Origin: Ruminococcus sp. UBA1828
GTDB taxonomy: Bacteria > Bacillota > Clostridia > Oscillospirales > Ruminococcaceae
NCBI GenBank assembly: GCA_002338885.1
Contig: DDJI01000059.1
Coordinates: 1 to 8,267 of the forward strand
Reading direction: 5' to 3'
Length of the DNA stretch: 8,267 nucleotides
Positions 1 to 8,267 of the stretch are shown piece after piece. A model generated the notes under the pieces. That model ran no database searches. It was given only the letters and a program-made list of their open reading frames with translations, and had not been told where the DNA came from. The translations under genes and the position numbers were made by a program. Each line of letters begins with the position of its first letter. The stretch's first letter is position 1.

Positions 1-426
1 ATCCACTGCACCCGTCTGGCAGGCCAGAAGGCCGACAACTGGCAGCTGCGCCACATGCCCAAGGTGCTGGATCTGCCCTTCCGCGACGACGTGACCAAGC
101 CCAACCGGGACAACGCCATCGACGTCTACATCGGCGACACCCCCGAGGATGTCATCGGCGACGACGTGTGGGCCGAGACCTTCACCTCCCAGCCTGAGCC
201 GCTGACTGCTGAGGAAAAGCGGGCCTGGCTGGACAAGGTGACCGGTGTCTCCCTGGGCAGCGACGCCTTCTTCCCCTTCGGCGACAACATCGAGCGTGCC
301 CGCCGCAGCGGCGTGACCGCCATTGTTCAGCCCGGCGGCAGCATCCGCGACAGCCAGGTCATCGAGACCTGCGACAAGTACGGCATCACCATGGCCTTCT
401 GCGGCATCCGGCTGTTCCACCACTGA
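1..426 (+). CDS. purH: AICAR formyltransferase (PurH-type), C-terminal part, 5' end outside window
   Basis: The reading frame is open from base 1, so the gene starts upstream; 141 codons and a TGA stop are present. The protein transfers a formyl group from 10-formyl-THF to AICAR, the ninth step of cytosolic purine synthesis. The segment carries the family's C-terminal signature: IHCTRLAGQKADNW near its start, then GSDAFFPFGDNIERA, a TAIVQPGGSIRD stretch and the terminal AFCGIRLFHH. From memory of the family, the RLFHH ending and the CTRLAGQKAD block resemble the roughly 390-residue clostridial formyltransferase-only proteins more than the roughly 515-residue bifunctional PurH, but the N-terminal half that would decide this is missing. 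Codon use is very GC-rich: all 10 Ile codons are ATC/ATT and all 10 Arg codons are CGN. A terminator follows 13 bases after the stop. Confidence 0.88.
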   Translation: MHCTRLAGQKADNWQLRHMPKVLDLPFRDDVTKPNRDNAIDVYIGDTPEDVIGDDVWAETFTSQPEPLTAEEKRAWLDKVTGVSLGSDAFFPFGDNIERARRSGVTAIVQPGGSIRDSQVIETCDKYGITMAFCGIRLFHH

Positions 427-439
427 TTGGTTCCATACA

Positions 440-493
440 CGAAAAGGAAGCCTGAAACCTTGCACGGCATCGGGCTTCCTTTTCGGGGTTTTT
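440..493 (+). terminator. Intrinsic terminator after purH
   Basis: A perfect 13-bp inverted repeat, CGAAAAGGAAGCC (440-452) and GGCTTCCTTTTCG (473-485), encloses a 20-base loop. GGG and a five-T run (489-493) follow. This is the form of a Rho-independent terminator for transcription arriving from purH. It separates purH from purD, so purD may have its own promoter in 494-540 or depend on read-through. I could not identify a convincing -35/-10 pair in that short space. The spacer 427-553 shows no gene and no purine riboswitch or PurR-box-like sequence that I recognise. Confidence 0.8.
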
Positions 494-553
494 ATCGCAG
501 CCTTCCCTGTATGAAAAATTCAGACGTTACATCGTCATAAAGGAGTTTTCCGT

Positions 554-1843
<1,290 letters not shown>

Positions 1844-1875
1844 AATAAGCTTTGCCAGGAAAGGTATTGATGTAA

Positions 1876-4800
1876 ATGGTATATAGAGTTTATGTTGAAA
1901 AGAAGAAAGAGCTTGCGCAGGAGGCAAAGACGCTTCTGTCCGACGCTCATGCATTCTTAGGCATTTCTTCCCTCAGCGACGTGAGGGTTATAAACCGCTA
2001 CGACGCGGAAAACATCTCATCGGAGCTTTTTAACTACGCAAAAAAGACGGTGTTCTCAGAGCCGCAGCTCGACATTGTATGTGACGAGCCGGAGCTTGAG
2101 GGAGCATACGTGTTTGCGGTAGAGTATCTGCCCGGACAGTTTGACCAGCGTGCAGACTCCGCCGCACAGTGCATACAGATAATATCGCAGGGCGAAAGGC
2201 CTCTCATACGCACCGCAAAGGTGTACGCACTTTACGGCGACCTCAGCGACAGCGACATCGCAGAGATTAAAAAGTACGTCATAAATCCGGTTGAGGCGAG
2301 AGAGGCGTCGCTTGATAAGCCGCAGACCCTGCACATCAAGTACGACATCCCCACCGAGGTAAAAACCCTCGACGGCTTTACAAAGCTCGACAGAGAGGGA
2401 CTTGAGGCGTTTGTAAACGAGTACAGCCTTGCAATGGACGCCGACGACATAGCGTTCTGCCAAGACTACTTCAAGTCGGAGAATCGCGACCCTACTATCA
2501 CCGAAATAAGAATGATAGACACCTATTGGTCCGACCACTGCCGACACACCACGTTCTTAACGCAGATAGACAGCGTGAGCTTTGAGGATGAGCTTTTGCA
2601 GCAGGCGTATGACGAGTATATTTCCGTGAGAAAGGAGCTTGGACGCACAAAGCCCATATGCCTTATGGACATAGCCACCCTTGCGGCAAAGTATCTTAAA
2701 AAGCAGGGCAAGCTCGATAAGCTCGACGAGTCGGAGGAGATAAACGCCTGCACCGTAAAGATAGACGTGAACGTGGACGGCGTAAAAGAGCCGTGGCTGC
2801 TACTGTTCAAGAACGAGACGCATAACCATCCGACGGAAATAGAGCCGTTCGGAGGCGCTGCCACATGTATAGGCGGAGCTATAAGAGACCCGCTTTCGGG
2901 AAGGTCTTACGTGTACGGCGCGATGAGAGTCACCGGAGCCGCCGACCCCTTAAAGCCGATAAGCGAGACCATAAAGGGCAAGCTCCCTCAAAGAAAGATA
3001 GTGACAACCGCTGCGGCGGGATACTCTTCGTACGGCAACCAGATAGGACTTGCCACCGGCATAGTTGACGAGATATATCACCCCGGATACGCCGCAAAGA
3101 GAATGGAGATAGGCGCTGTAATAGCTGCCACCCCCGCCGAAAACGTAAGGCGCGAGGTGCCCGCTCCGGGAGATGTCGTGATACTCCTTGGCGGAAGTAC
3201 GGGACGCGACGGCTGCGGCGGAGCAACCGGTTCCTCAAAGTCTCACACCGCAAAGTCGCTTGAGACATGCGGCGCAGAGGTTCAAAAGGGAAATGCCCCC
3301 GAGGAGAGAAAGCTTCAAAGGCTGTTCAGAAATAAGCAGGCGTGCCTGATGATCAAGCGCTGCAACGACTTCGGCGCGGGAGGCGTATCGGTGGCAATAG
3401 GCGAGCTTGCGGACGGCTTGGAAATAGACCTCAACGCCGTTCCCAAAAAGTATGAGGGACTTGACGGCACGGAGCTTGCAATAAGCGAATCTCAGGAGAG
3501 AATGGCTGTTGTTGTGGAGCCGCAGAACGTGTCAAAGTTTTTGGAGCTTGCAAAAACCGAAAACCTTCAGGCGTGCCCTGTAGCTGTGGTCAAGCAGGAG
3601 CCGAGACTTAAAATGAACTGGAACGGCAAAACCATAGTTAATATAAGCCGCGAGTTCTTAAATTCAAACGGCGCGCCTAAGCATATAGACATCGCACCCG
3701 CTGCCCCCGACGACATATCAAAGACGGTTTCGGGCAGCTTTACGGATAACTACACGGCCTGCGCTCAGGATCTGAACATGTGCTCAAAGAGAGGACTTTC
3801 GGAGCGCTTTGACTCTACCATAGGCGCGGGAACTGTTTTGATGCCGTTCGGCGGAAAGAATCAGCTCACCCCCATTCAGGCGATGGTTCAAAAGATATCC
3901 GTCGAGAAAAAACACACCGACGACTGCTCGCTCATGTCCTTCGGATATAACCCCTTTATAACCGAAATAAGCCCTTACCACGGCGCATACCTTGCAGTTG
4001 TCGAGTCGGTCTGCAAGCTCATAGCTTCCGGCGCAGACTTTAAGGATGTATACCTGACCTTCCAGGAGTACTTTGAGCACCCCAACCGCGACCCCAAGCG
4101 CTGGGGAAAGCCTTTGGCCGCGCTTTTGGGCGCATTTAAGGCTCAGCTCGAGCTTGGCATAGGCGCTATAGGCGGAAAGGACTCAATGAGCGGAACGTTT
4201 GAGGACCTTGACGTTCCTCCTACGCTTGTGTCGTTTGCCGTGACAACCTCCACCACCGACAGGATAGTGTCTAACGACTTCAAGGGCGCAGGACATAAGG
4301 TTGTCATACTTCGCCCCGAGTTTGATGGAAACGGACTTCCCGTCACAAGCTCGCTTGTGGAGCTTATGAACAGGGTCAGCGGACTGCTCAGGGAAAAGAA
4401 GGCGGTTTCATGCTATACACCCGGCATGGGCGGAATAGCAGAGGCGGTCATGAAGGCTTGCTTAGGAAACGGCTTGGGCTTTAAGTACGACGACAAGATG
4501 ACCGTCGAAAAGATATTCGGCTACAGCTACGGCTGCTTCCTGCTTGAGATGGCGGACGGCGAAAACATCGACGCCGAGCTTGTGGGAGCCACAACCGACG
4601 ACGGACAGATAAGCTATAAGGATGAGACGCTTGCAATCGGCAAGCTGCTGTCGCTGTATGAGGACAAGCTCGAAAGCGTCTACAGCTGCAACATCAAAAA
4701 CAGCGGCACAAAGTTTGAAAACTTCTCTTACAGCGTCCAAAGCCACAAGACAGCCGCAGTAAAGCGCGCGCGTCCTAAGGTCTTAATACCCGCATTCCCG

Positions 4801-5568
4801 GGAACAAACTGCGAGTACGACAGCGCAAAAGCCGTTTCGGACGCAGGAGCGGAGCCTGAAATACTTGTCATAAACAACTTAAGCGCAGACGGCATAAGCG
4901 CAAGCGTCGACCGCTTTGCAAAGCTTTTGAAGGACGCTCAGATGGTGTTCATCCCCGGCGGATTCTCCGGCGGAGACGAGCCTGACGGAAGCGGCAAGTT
5001 CATAACCGCATTCTTCCGCAACGCCGCAATAAAAGAAGGCGTGACGGAGCTGCTTGAGCAAAGAGACGGACTTATGTGCGGCATATGCAACGGATTCCAG
5101 GCGCTTATAAAGCTCGGACTCGTTCCCTACGGAAAGATAATCGACACCGACGAAAACTGCCCCACACTCACCTTCAACACCATAGGCAGACACCAGTCGA
5201 GAATAGTGAGAACGAGAATAGCGTCAAACAAGTCCCCGTGGCTCAGCTTGATGAACGTGGGCGACATAGTAAGCGTCCCGATTTCTCACGGCGAGGGCAG
5301 ATTCTTAGCAAGCGATGAGCTGATAGCAAAGCTTGCCCAAAACGGTCAGATAGCCACCCAGTACGTAGACTTTGACGGCAACGCCACCGGCGACATTCAC
5401 TTCAACCCCAACGACTCTGCATACGCCATAGAGGGCATAACCTCTCCCGACGGCAGAGTGTTCGGAAAGATGGGACACAGCGAAAGAGTCGGCTCCGGCC
5501 TTTATAAGAACGTCCCCGGCAACTACAATATCAGAATGTTTGAGGCGGCAGTAAAGTACTTTAAGTGA
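1876..5568 (+). CDS. purL: Phosphoribosylformylglycinamidine synthase, long single-chain form
   Basis: This 1230-residue enzyme converts FGAR, glutamine and ATP to FGAM, step 4 of purine synthesis. It fuses the parts that many Firmicutes split into PurS, PurL and PurQ. In order: an N-terminal PurS-like region (about 1-140); a linker and first synthetase half with DTYWSDHCRH (215-224), FKNETHNHPTEIEPFGGAA (from 311) and GDVVILLGGSTGRDGCGG; CNDFGAGGVSVAIGELADGL; a second half with GGKDSMSGTF; and a class I glutamine amidotransferase domain beginning at PKVLIPAFPGTNCE (967). The amidotransferase nucleophile is Cys1071 in GICNGFQ, and the probable His/Glu partners are H1201 and E1203 in GHSERV. 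The VYRVYVEKKKE start matches the Gram-positive long-PurL type (I recall a separate family model for this clade). AGGAAAGG at 1857-1864, 11 bases before ATG, fixes the start. Short spacing suggests co-transcription with purD. Confidence 0.97.
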   Translation: MVYRVYVEKKKELAQEAKTLLSDAHAFLGISSLSDVRVINRYDAENISSELFNYAKKTVFSEPQLDIVCDEPELEGAYVFAVEYLPGQFDQRADSAAQCIQIISQGERPLIRTAKVYALYGDLSDSDIAEIKKYVINPVEAREASLDKPQTLHIKYDIPTEVKTLDGFTKLDREGLEAFVNEYSLAMDADDIAFCQDYFKSENRDPTITEIRMIDTYWSDHCRHTTFLTQIDSVSFEDELLQQAYDEYISVRKELGRTKPICLMDIATLAAKYLKKQGKLDKLDESEEINACTVKIDVNVDGVKEPWLLLFKNETHNHPTEIEPFGGAATCIGGAIRDPLSGRSYVYGAMRVTGAADPLKPISETIKGKLPQRKIVTTAAAGYSSYGNQIGLATGIVDEIYHPGYAAKRMEIGAVIAATPAENVRREVPAPGDVVILLGGSTGRDGCGGATGSSKSHTAKSLETCGAEVQKGNAPEERKLQRLFRNKQACLMIKRCNDFGAGGVSVAIGELADGLEIDLNAVPKKYEGLDGTELAISESQERMAVVVEPQNVSKFLELAKTENLQACPVAVVKQEPRLKMNWNGKTIVNISREFLNSNGAPKHIDIAPAAPDDISKTVSGSFTDNYTACAQDLNMCSKRGLSERFDSTIGAGTVLMPFGGKNQLTPIQAMVQKISVEKKHTDDCSLMSFGYNPFITEISPYHGAYLAVVESVCKLIASGADFKDVYLTFQEYFEHPNRDPKRWGKPLAALLGAFKAQLELGIGAIGGKDSMSGTFEDLDVPPTLVSFAVTTSTTDRIVSNDFKGAGHKVVILRPEFDGNGLPVTSSLVELMNRVSGLLREKKAVSCYTPGMGGIAEAVMKACLGNGLGFKYDDKMTVEKIFGYSYGCFLLEMADGENIDAELVGATTDDGQISYKDETLAIGKLLSLYEDKLESVYSCNIKNSGTKFENFSYSVQSHKTAAVKRARPKVLIPAFPGTNCEYDSAKAVSDAGAEPEILVINNLSADGISASVDRFAKLLKDAQMVFIPGGFSGGDEPDGSGKFITAFFRNAAIKEGVTELLEQRDGLMCGICNGFQALIKLGLVPYGKIIDTDENCPTLTFNTIGRHQSRIVRTRIASNKSPWLSLMNVGDIVSVPISHGEGRFLASDELIAKLAQNGQIATQYVDFDGNATGDIHFNPNDSAYAIEGITSPDGRVFGKMGHSERVGSGLYKNVPGNYNIRMFEAAVKYFK

Positions 5569-5578
5569 TAATTTTTCG

Positions 5579-5617
5579 TCCGCAGCAGGGCGCACTTTGC
5601 ATGCCGCCCGCTGCGGA
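5579..5617. repeat. GC-rich hairpin just after purL, no U-tract
   Basis: TCCGCAGC (5579-5586) pairs perfectly with GCTGCGGA (5610-5617). After one bulged A, GGGCG (5588-5592) pairs with CGCCC (5605-5609) around a 12-base loop. The stem begins 10 bases after the purL stop. The + strand continues ATGAATATAATC and the - strand continues GACGAAAAATT, so neither side has the T-run of a standard intrinsic terminator. It could stabilise the 3' end of the purL mRNA or act together with the next hairpin; that is inference. Confidence 0.6.
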
Positions 5618-5651
5618 TGAATATAATCTGCATATTTTTCAGCAGGTATGC

Positions 5652-5703
5652 ATGCGCGCATACGCCGCAGTGGGCAAAATCGCCAATAGCTGCGCGCGTT
5701 TTT
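5652..5703 (+). terminator. Probable terminator of the purD-purL unit
   Basis: ATGCGCGCA (5652-5660) pairs with TGCGCGCGT (5691-5699), nine pairs including one T-G wobble, around a 30-base loop. A TTTTT run (5699-5703) follows, then GCGGG and a second TTTTT (5709-5713). Two U-rich runs after a GC-only stem fit an intrinsic terminator for transcription from purL. The left arm can alternatively pair locally, GTATGC (5646-5651) with GCATAC (5658-5663), which would break the large stem. Confidence 0.55.
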
Positions 5704-5752
5704 GCGGGTTTTTGTTCAGGCATACGAATTGAGAAGATTTCATGCAAAGCTA

Positions 5753-5781
5753 TTGAATATTTATTCACCGTGTGATATATT
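5753..5781 (+). promoter_or_regulatory. Sigma-A-type extended -10 promoter for argG(H)
   Basis: A -35 element TTGAAT (5753-5758, 4 of 6 to TTGACA) lies 17 bases from a -10 element TATATT (5776-5781, 5 of 6 to TATAAT). The -10 is preceded by TGA, giving the extended TGn motif at 5773-5775. Transcription would start near 5788, leaving a leader of about 68 bases before argG. The -35 lies inside an ARG box and a second box lies just downstream of the predicted start, the arrangement expected for repression. A weaker alternative, TTGAGA (5729-5734) with TATTGA (5751-5756) at 16 bases, is less likely. Confidence 0.65.
5754..5767. promoter_or_regulatory. ARG box 1 (ArgR operator), perfect palindrome core
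   Basis: TGAATATTTATTCA matches the ARG box core TGAAT-WWWW-ATTCA at every position. ArgR (AhrC in Bacillus) binds such boxes when arginine is plentiful and represses arginine synthesis genes; this is established for the family. It overlaps the -35 of the predicted argG promoter, so bound ArgR should block RNA polymerase. The regulator itself is not in this window. Confidence 0.82.
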
Positions 5782-5795
5782 TTTCTCGATAAAAG

Positions 5796-5809
5796 TGTAT
5801 ATTTATAAA
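5796..5809. promoter_or_regulatory. ARG box 2, degenerate ArgR operator
   Basis: TGTATATTTATAAA agrees with box 1 at 11 of 14 positions. Its centre is 42 bp from the centre of box 1, close to four helical turns, so both boxes would face the same side of the DNA. It falls about 8-21 bases downstream of the predicted transcription start. Because the sequence is mostly A/T, some similarity is expected by chance; the phasing and location are what support it. Confidence 0.5.
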
Positions 5810-5838
5810 TCCCGACGGGATATTATAAGCTGTCGGGA
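5809..5838 (+). promoter_or_regulatory. argG leader hairpin overlapping the Shine-Dalgarno region
   Basis: TCCCGAC (5810-5816) pairs perfectly with GTCGGGA (5832-5838), and the right arm runs into the GGGAGGAAAGG purine stretch (5835-5845) upstream of argG. The left arm can instead form ATCCC-GAC-GGGAT (5809-5821), which excludes the longer stem. Two exclusive folds beside a ribosome binding site could tune translation, but no known riboswitch is recognised and AAAGG (5841-5845, 10 bases before ATG) stays free in both folds. Confidence 0.35.
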
Positions 5839-5855
5839 GGAAAGGCAGGACAGGC

Positions 5856-7085
5856 ATGAATAAAGAAAACATCAAAAAGATCGTCTTGGCGTATTCAGGC
5901 GGACTTGACACATCAATAATCATTCCGTGGCTGAAGGAGAACTACAACAACCCCGAGATAATAGCTGTTTCGGGAAACGTAGGACAGGCGAGCGAGCTTG
6001 AAGGACTTGAGGAGAAGGCTCTCAAGACCGGTGCGTCCAAGATATACATCGAGGATCTCACTAAGGAGTTTTTGGAGGACTACGTGTTCCCCTGCGTTCA
6101 GGCGGGAGCGCTTTATGAGGACTATATGCTCGGAACGGCGTTTGCACGTCCTCCGATAGCAAAGAGAATAGCGGAGATCGCCATTGCCGAAGGGGCGGAC
6201 GCCATTTGCCACGGCTGCACCGGAAAGGGCAACGACCAGGTGAGATTTGAGCTTGCCATAAAGGCGTTTGCGCCCGACATGCCGATAATCGCACCCTGGA
6301 GAGAGTGGAACATCAGATCCCGCGACGAGGAGATAGACTACGCCGAGGCGCACAACGTTCCCCTCAAAATCAGCCGCGAGACCAACTACTCAAAGGACAA
6401 GAACATTTGGCACCTTTCGCACGAGGGACTTGACCTTGAGGACCCCGCAAACGAGCCTCAGTACAACAAGCCGGGATTTCTTGAGATGGGCGTGTCCCCC
6501 GAGATGGCTCCCGACAAGCCGACATACGTCAAGATTCACTTTGAGCAGGGAATACCCACCGCAATAGACGGCAAGCAGATGGACTCGGTAGAGCTTGTGT
6601 CAACTCTTAATAAGCTCGGCGGCGAAAACGGCATAGGACTTTTGGACATTGTTGAAAACCGCCTTGTCGGCATGAAGTGCCGCGGCGTTTACGAGACCCC
6701 CGGCGGAGCTATCCTCTACAAGGCGCACGAGGTTTTGGAGACCATATGCCTTGACAAGGAGACCGCACACTTCAAGGCGCATGTTGCGCAGAAGCTTGCG
6801 GAGCTTGTCTACAACGCTCAGTGGTTCACACCTCTCACAGAGGCTATACTCAGCTTTGTAAAGACTACTCAAAAGACCGTCACCGGCGACGTCACCCTAA
6901 AGCTTTATAAGGGCAACATGATAAACGCAGGCGTTACATCCCCGTACTCGCTTTACGATTCCGAGATTGCCACATTTGACGAGGACGAGGTATACAACCA
7001 GGCCGACTCCGCCGGATTCATAAACCTTTACGGCTTGCCGATAAAGGTGTACGCTAAGATGAAGGAAAAGAACGGCTTAAAGTAA
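5856..7085 (+). CDS. argG: Argininosuccinate synthase
   Basis: This 409-residue cytosolic enzyme has the usual family length (about 400). It condenses citrulline and aspartate with ATP to give argininosuccinate, AMP and pyrophosphate, the next-to-last arginine step. The N-terminal PP-loop ATP-pyrophosphatase motif AYSGGLDTS is at residues 12-20. The citrulline/aspartate/ATP-binding block [15 protein letters not shown] is at 118-132, and [19 protein letters not shown] begins at 173. The C-terminal half holds the synthetase/multimerisation region ending [12 protein letters not shown] at 5856 places the PP-loop at the normal distance from the N-terminus and follows GGGAGGAAAGG. It is preceded by a promoter with two ARG boxes, implying arginine repression, and argH follows 91 bases later. 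Codon use (ATA, AGA, CTT) matches purL. Confidence 0.97.
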   Translation: MNKENIKKIVLAYSGGLDTSIIIPWLKENYNNPEIIAVSGNVGQASELEGLEEKALKTGASKIYIEDLTKEFLEDYVFPCVQAGALYEDYMLGTAFARPPIAKRIAEIAIAEGADAICHGCTGKGNDQVRFELAIKAFAPDMPIIAPWREWNIRSRDEEIDYAEAHNVPLKISRETNYSKDKNIWHLSHEGLDLEDPANEPQYNKPGFLEMGVSPEMAPDKPTYVKIHFEQGIPTAIDGKQMDSVELVSTLNKLGGENGIGLLDIVENRLVGMKCRGVYETPGGAILYKAHEVLETICLDKETAHFKAHVAQKLAELVYNAQWFTPLTEAILSFVKTTQKTVTGDVTLKLYKGNMINAGVTSPYSLYDSEIATFDEDEVYNQADSAGFINLYGLPIKVYAKMKEKNGLK

Positions 7086-7110
7086 TTCACAACATTTTCA
7101 GCGAGAAAAA

Positions 7111-7154
7111 GTCCCTCATTTATAAGGCTTATAAGTGGGGGACACTTGATTTTT
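7111..7154 (+). terminator. Hairpin with T-run between argG and argH (partial terminator or processing site)
   Basis: GTCCCTCATTTATAA (7111-7125) pairs along all 15 positions with TTATAAGTGGGGGAC (7129-7143), with two G-U wobbles and a GGC loop. ACACTTGA precedes TTTTT (7150-7154). The six-base gap between stem and T-run is longer than in typical intrinsic terminators, so I read it as an inefficient terminator or an mRNA-stabilising stem that sets the argG/argH ratio. No ARG box is visible in 7086-7176, and no clear separate argH promoter. Confidence 0.5.
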
Positions 7155-7176
7155 ATCGGTTAAAGGTGGTTTAGCT

Positions 7177-8267
7177 ATGGAAAAGATGTGGGCAGGAAGA
7201 ACAAGCGGCGAGACAGACGCCGTAGCGGATGATTTTAACTCATCCATACGCTTTGATTCGAGGATGTACCGCCAGGACATAACAGGAAGCATCGCTCATG
7301 CGCAGATGCTCGGCGCATGCGGCATAATAACACCCGAAGAGGCTGACGGGCTTACCGACGGACTTGCGGGAATACTTGACGACCTCGAGAGCGGCAAGCT
7401 CAAAATAGACTACGGCTGCGAGGATATACACATGTTTGTCGAGCAGGTATTGACCCAAAGAATAGGCGATCTCGGCAAGAAACTTCACACCGCAAGAAGC
7501 CGCAACGACCAGGTTGCACTCGACACGAGAATGTATCTGCGGGACGAAACGGACGAAATAATCAAGCTTTTAAAGGAGCTTGTCGGCGTCGTGACCGACC
7601 GCGCCGAGGAGTACAAGAGCTGCGTCATGCCGGGATACACTCACCTTCAAAGAGCACAGCCGATAACCTTCGGGCATCACCTCATGGCGTATTCCATGAT
7701 GCTTTTGCGCGATATAGACAGACTTACGGACTCAAGAAGAAGGCTGAACGTCTCGCCTATAGGCTCCTGCGCACTTGCCGGAACCACATACATGACAAAC
7801 CGCGCGTTTGAGGCTGAAAAGCTCGGCTTTGACGGCGTGTGCATGAACAGCATAGACGGCGTGTCGGACAGGGACTTCTGCGCGGAGCTTCTTGGCGATA
7901 TAGCGATAATCATGATGCACCTTTCGAGATTTTCGGAGGAGATAGTGCTGTGGTCGAGCTGGGAGTTTAAGTTCATAGAGCTTTCGGACAGCTTCACAAC
8001 CGGCTCTTCAATCATGCCGCAAAAGAAAAACCCCGACATGGCAGAGCTTGTCAGGGGAAAGACGGGACGAGTGTACGGGGACCTTATGTCGCTGCTCACG
8101 GTTCTCAAGGGCTTGCCTTTGGCATATAACAAGGATATGCAGGAGGATAAAGAGGGCGTCTTTGATGCGTGCGACACGGTCAAGATGTGCCTTAAAGTGT
8201 TTGTCGGCATGGTTAAAACCTTTAAAGCCATACCCGAAAACATGAGAAAAGCCGCACCGACGCACCG
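7177..8267 (+). CDS. argH: Argininosuccinate lyase, 3' end outside window
   Basis: The frame runs from ATG 7177 to the window end without a stop: 363 codons of a family that is usually about 460. The enzyme cleaves argininosuccinate to arginine and fumarate and belongs to the fumarase/aspartase superfamily, acting as a cytosolic tetramer. It begins MEKMWAGRTSGETD, as the family does. HTARSRNDQV (104-113) and GYTHLQRAQP (153-162, with the conserved His156) are substrate-binding segments. The superfamily signature GSSIMPQKKNPD is at 276-287, and its serine loop supplies the catalytic base. YNKDMQEDKEGVFDA follows. AAAGGTGG (7162-7169), seven bases before ATG, fixes the start. It forms a pair with argG and is probably transcribed from the same ArgR-controlled promoter. 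Codon use matches argG and purL. Confidence 0.96.
   Translation, partial: MEKMWAGRTSGETDAVADDFNSSIRFDSRMYRQDITGSIAHAQMLGACGIITPEEADGLTDGLAGILDDLESGKLKIDYGCEDIHMFVEQVLTQRIGDLGKKLHTARSRNDQVALDTRMYLRDETDEIIKLLKELVGVVTDRAEEYKSCVMPGYTHLQRAQPITFGHHLMAYSMMLLRDIDRLTDSRRRLNVSPIGSCALAGTTYMTNRAFEAEKLGFDGVCMNSIDGVSDRDFCAELLGDIAIIMMHLSRFSEEIVLWSSWEFKFIELSDSFTTGSSIMPQKKNPDMAELVRGKTGRVYGDLMSLLTVLKGLPLAYNKDMQEDKEGVFDACDTVKMCLKVFVGMVKTFKAIPENMRKAAPTH

Noticed and set aside
427..553. Possible purine riboswitch or PurR box before purD
   Set aside because: No purine aptamer core or CCGAAC-type PurR box is visible. The spacer is accounted for by the terminator and the ribosome binding site.
2056..2547. 163-codon - strand frame inside purL, and similar ones at 5305-5661 and 5913-6353
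   Set aside because: They are antisense to conserved coding sequence, with no recognisable motif or operon context.
5788..5855. Possible riboswitch or T-box in the argG leader
   Set aside because: The leader is only about 68 bases, with no T-box sequence, no known aptamer core and no terminator before the start codon. Only short hairpins are present.
7677..8243. 188-codon open frame on the - strand opposite argH
   Set aside because: It is a shadow of argH. The Ser/Met-rich translation shows no family motif, and the argH frame carries the full catalytic signatures.
8240..8267. ArgH window end reads MRKAAPTHR, unlike the G-F-x-N-A-T-D type sequence I expect after KAA
   Set aside because: Only three or four residues differ at the very edge of the window, where natural variation cannot be told from a sequence-end error.

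Overview
The window is ordinary biosynthetic chromosome from a Firmicute, most likely a gut Clostridia (Oscillospirales/Ruminococcaceae-like) bacterium. Support for this comes from the long single-chain PurL of the Gram-positive type, the PurH C-terminus resembling the short clostridial AICAR formyltransferase, strong AGGAG/AGGAAAGG ribosome binding sites, and a textbook ArgR operator. All five genes lie on the + strand. No mobile element, CRISPR array, tRNA, rRNA or defence gene is visible, and I found no undescribed system.

Layout: (1) 1-426, the 3' end of a PurH-type AICAR formyltransferase, followed by a strong intrinsic terminator (440-493). (2) 554-1843, purD. (3) 1876-5568, purL, 32 bases after purD. 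(4) 5569-5855, a 287-base intergenic region holding two structured elements behind purL, then a sigma-A-like promoter flanked by two ARG boxes, then a short leader whose hairpin overlaps the start of the Shine-Dalgarno region. (5) 5856-7085, argG. (6) A 91-base gap with a 15-bp hairpin, then argH from 7177, cut by the window end.

The first block makes purine nucleotides: PurD (step 2), PurL (step 4) and PurH (formylation of AICAR, step 9). The second block is the last two steps of arginine synthesis: ArgG joins citrulline to aspartate and ArgH splits argininosuccinate into arginine and fumarate. The blocks appear to be separate transcription units, the second under ArgR control.

The most important observation concerns integrity. 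Codon use changes abruptly inside purD near 1220-1285, in the most conserved stretch of the gene. Upstream (purH and the first 236 purD codons) no Ile codon is ATA and no Arg codon is AGA/AGG. Downstream these codons are common. The purD gene is intact in frame but looks like a mosaic of two genomes: either a metagenome assembly join or a homologous recombination event. The taxonomic origin of 1-~1250 and ~1280-8267 should therefore be treated separately.
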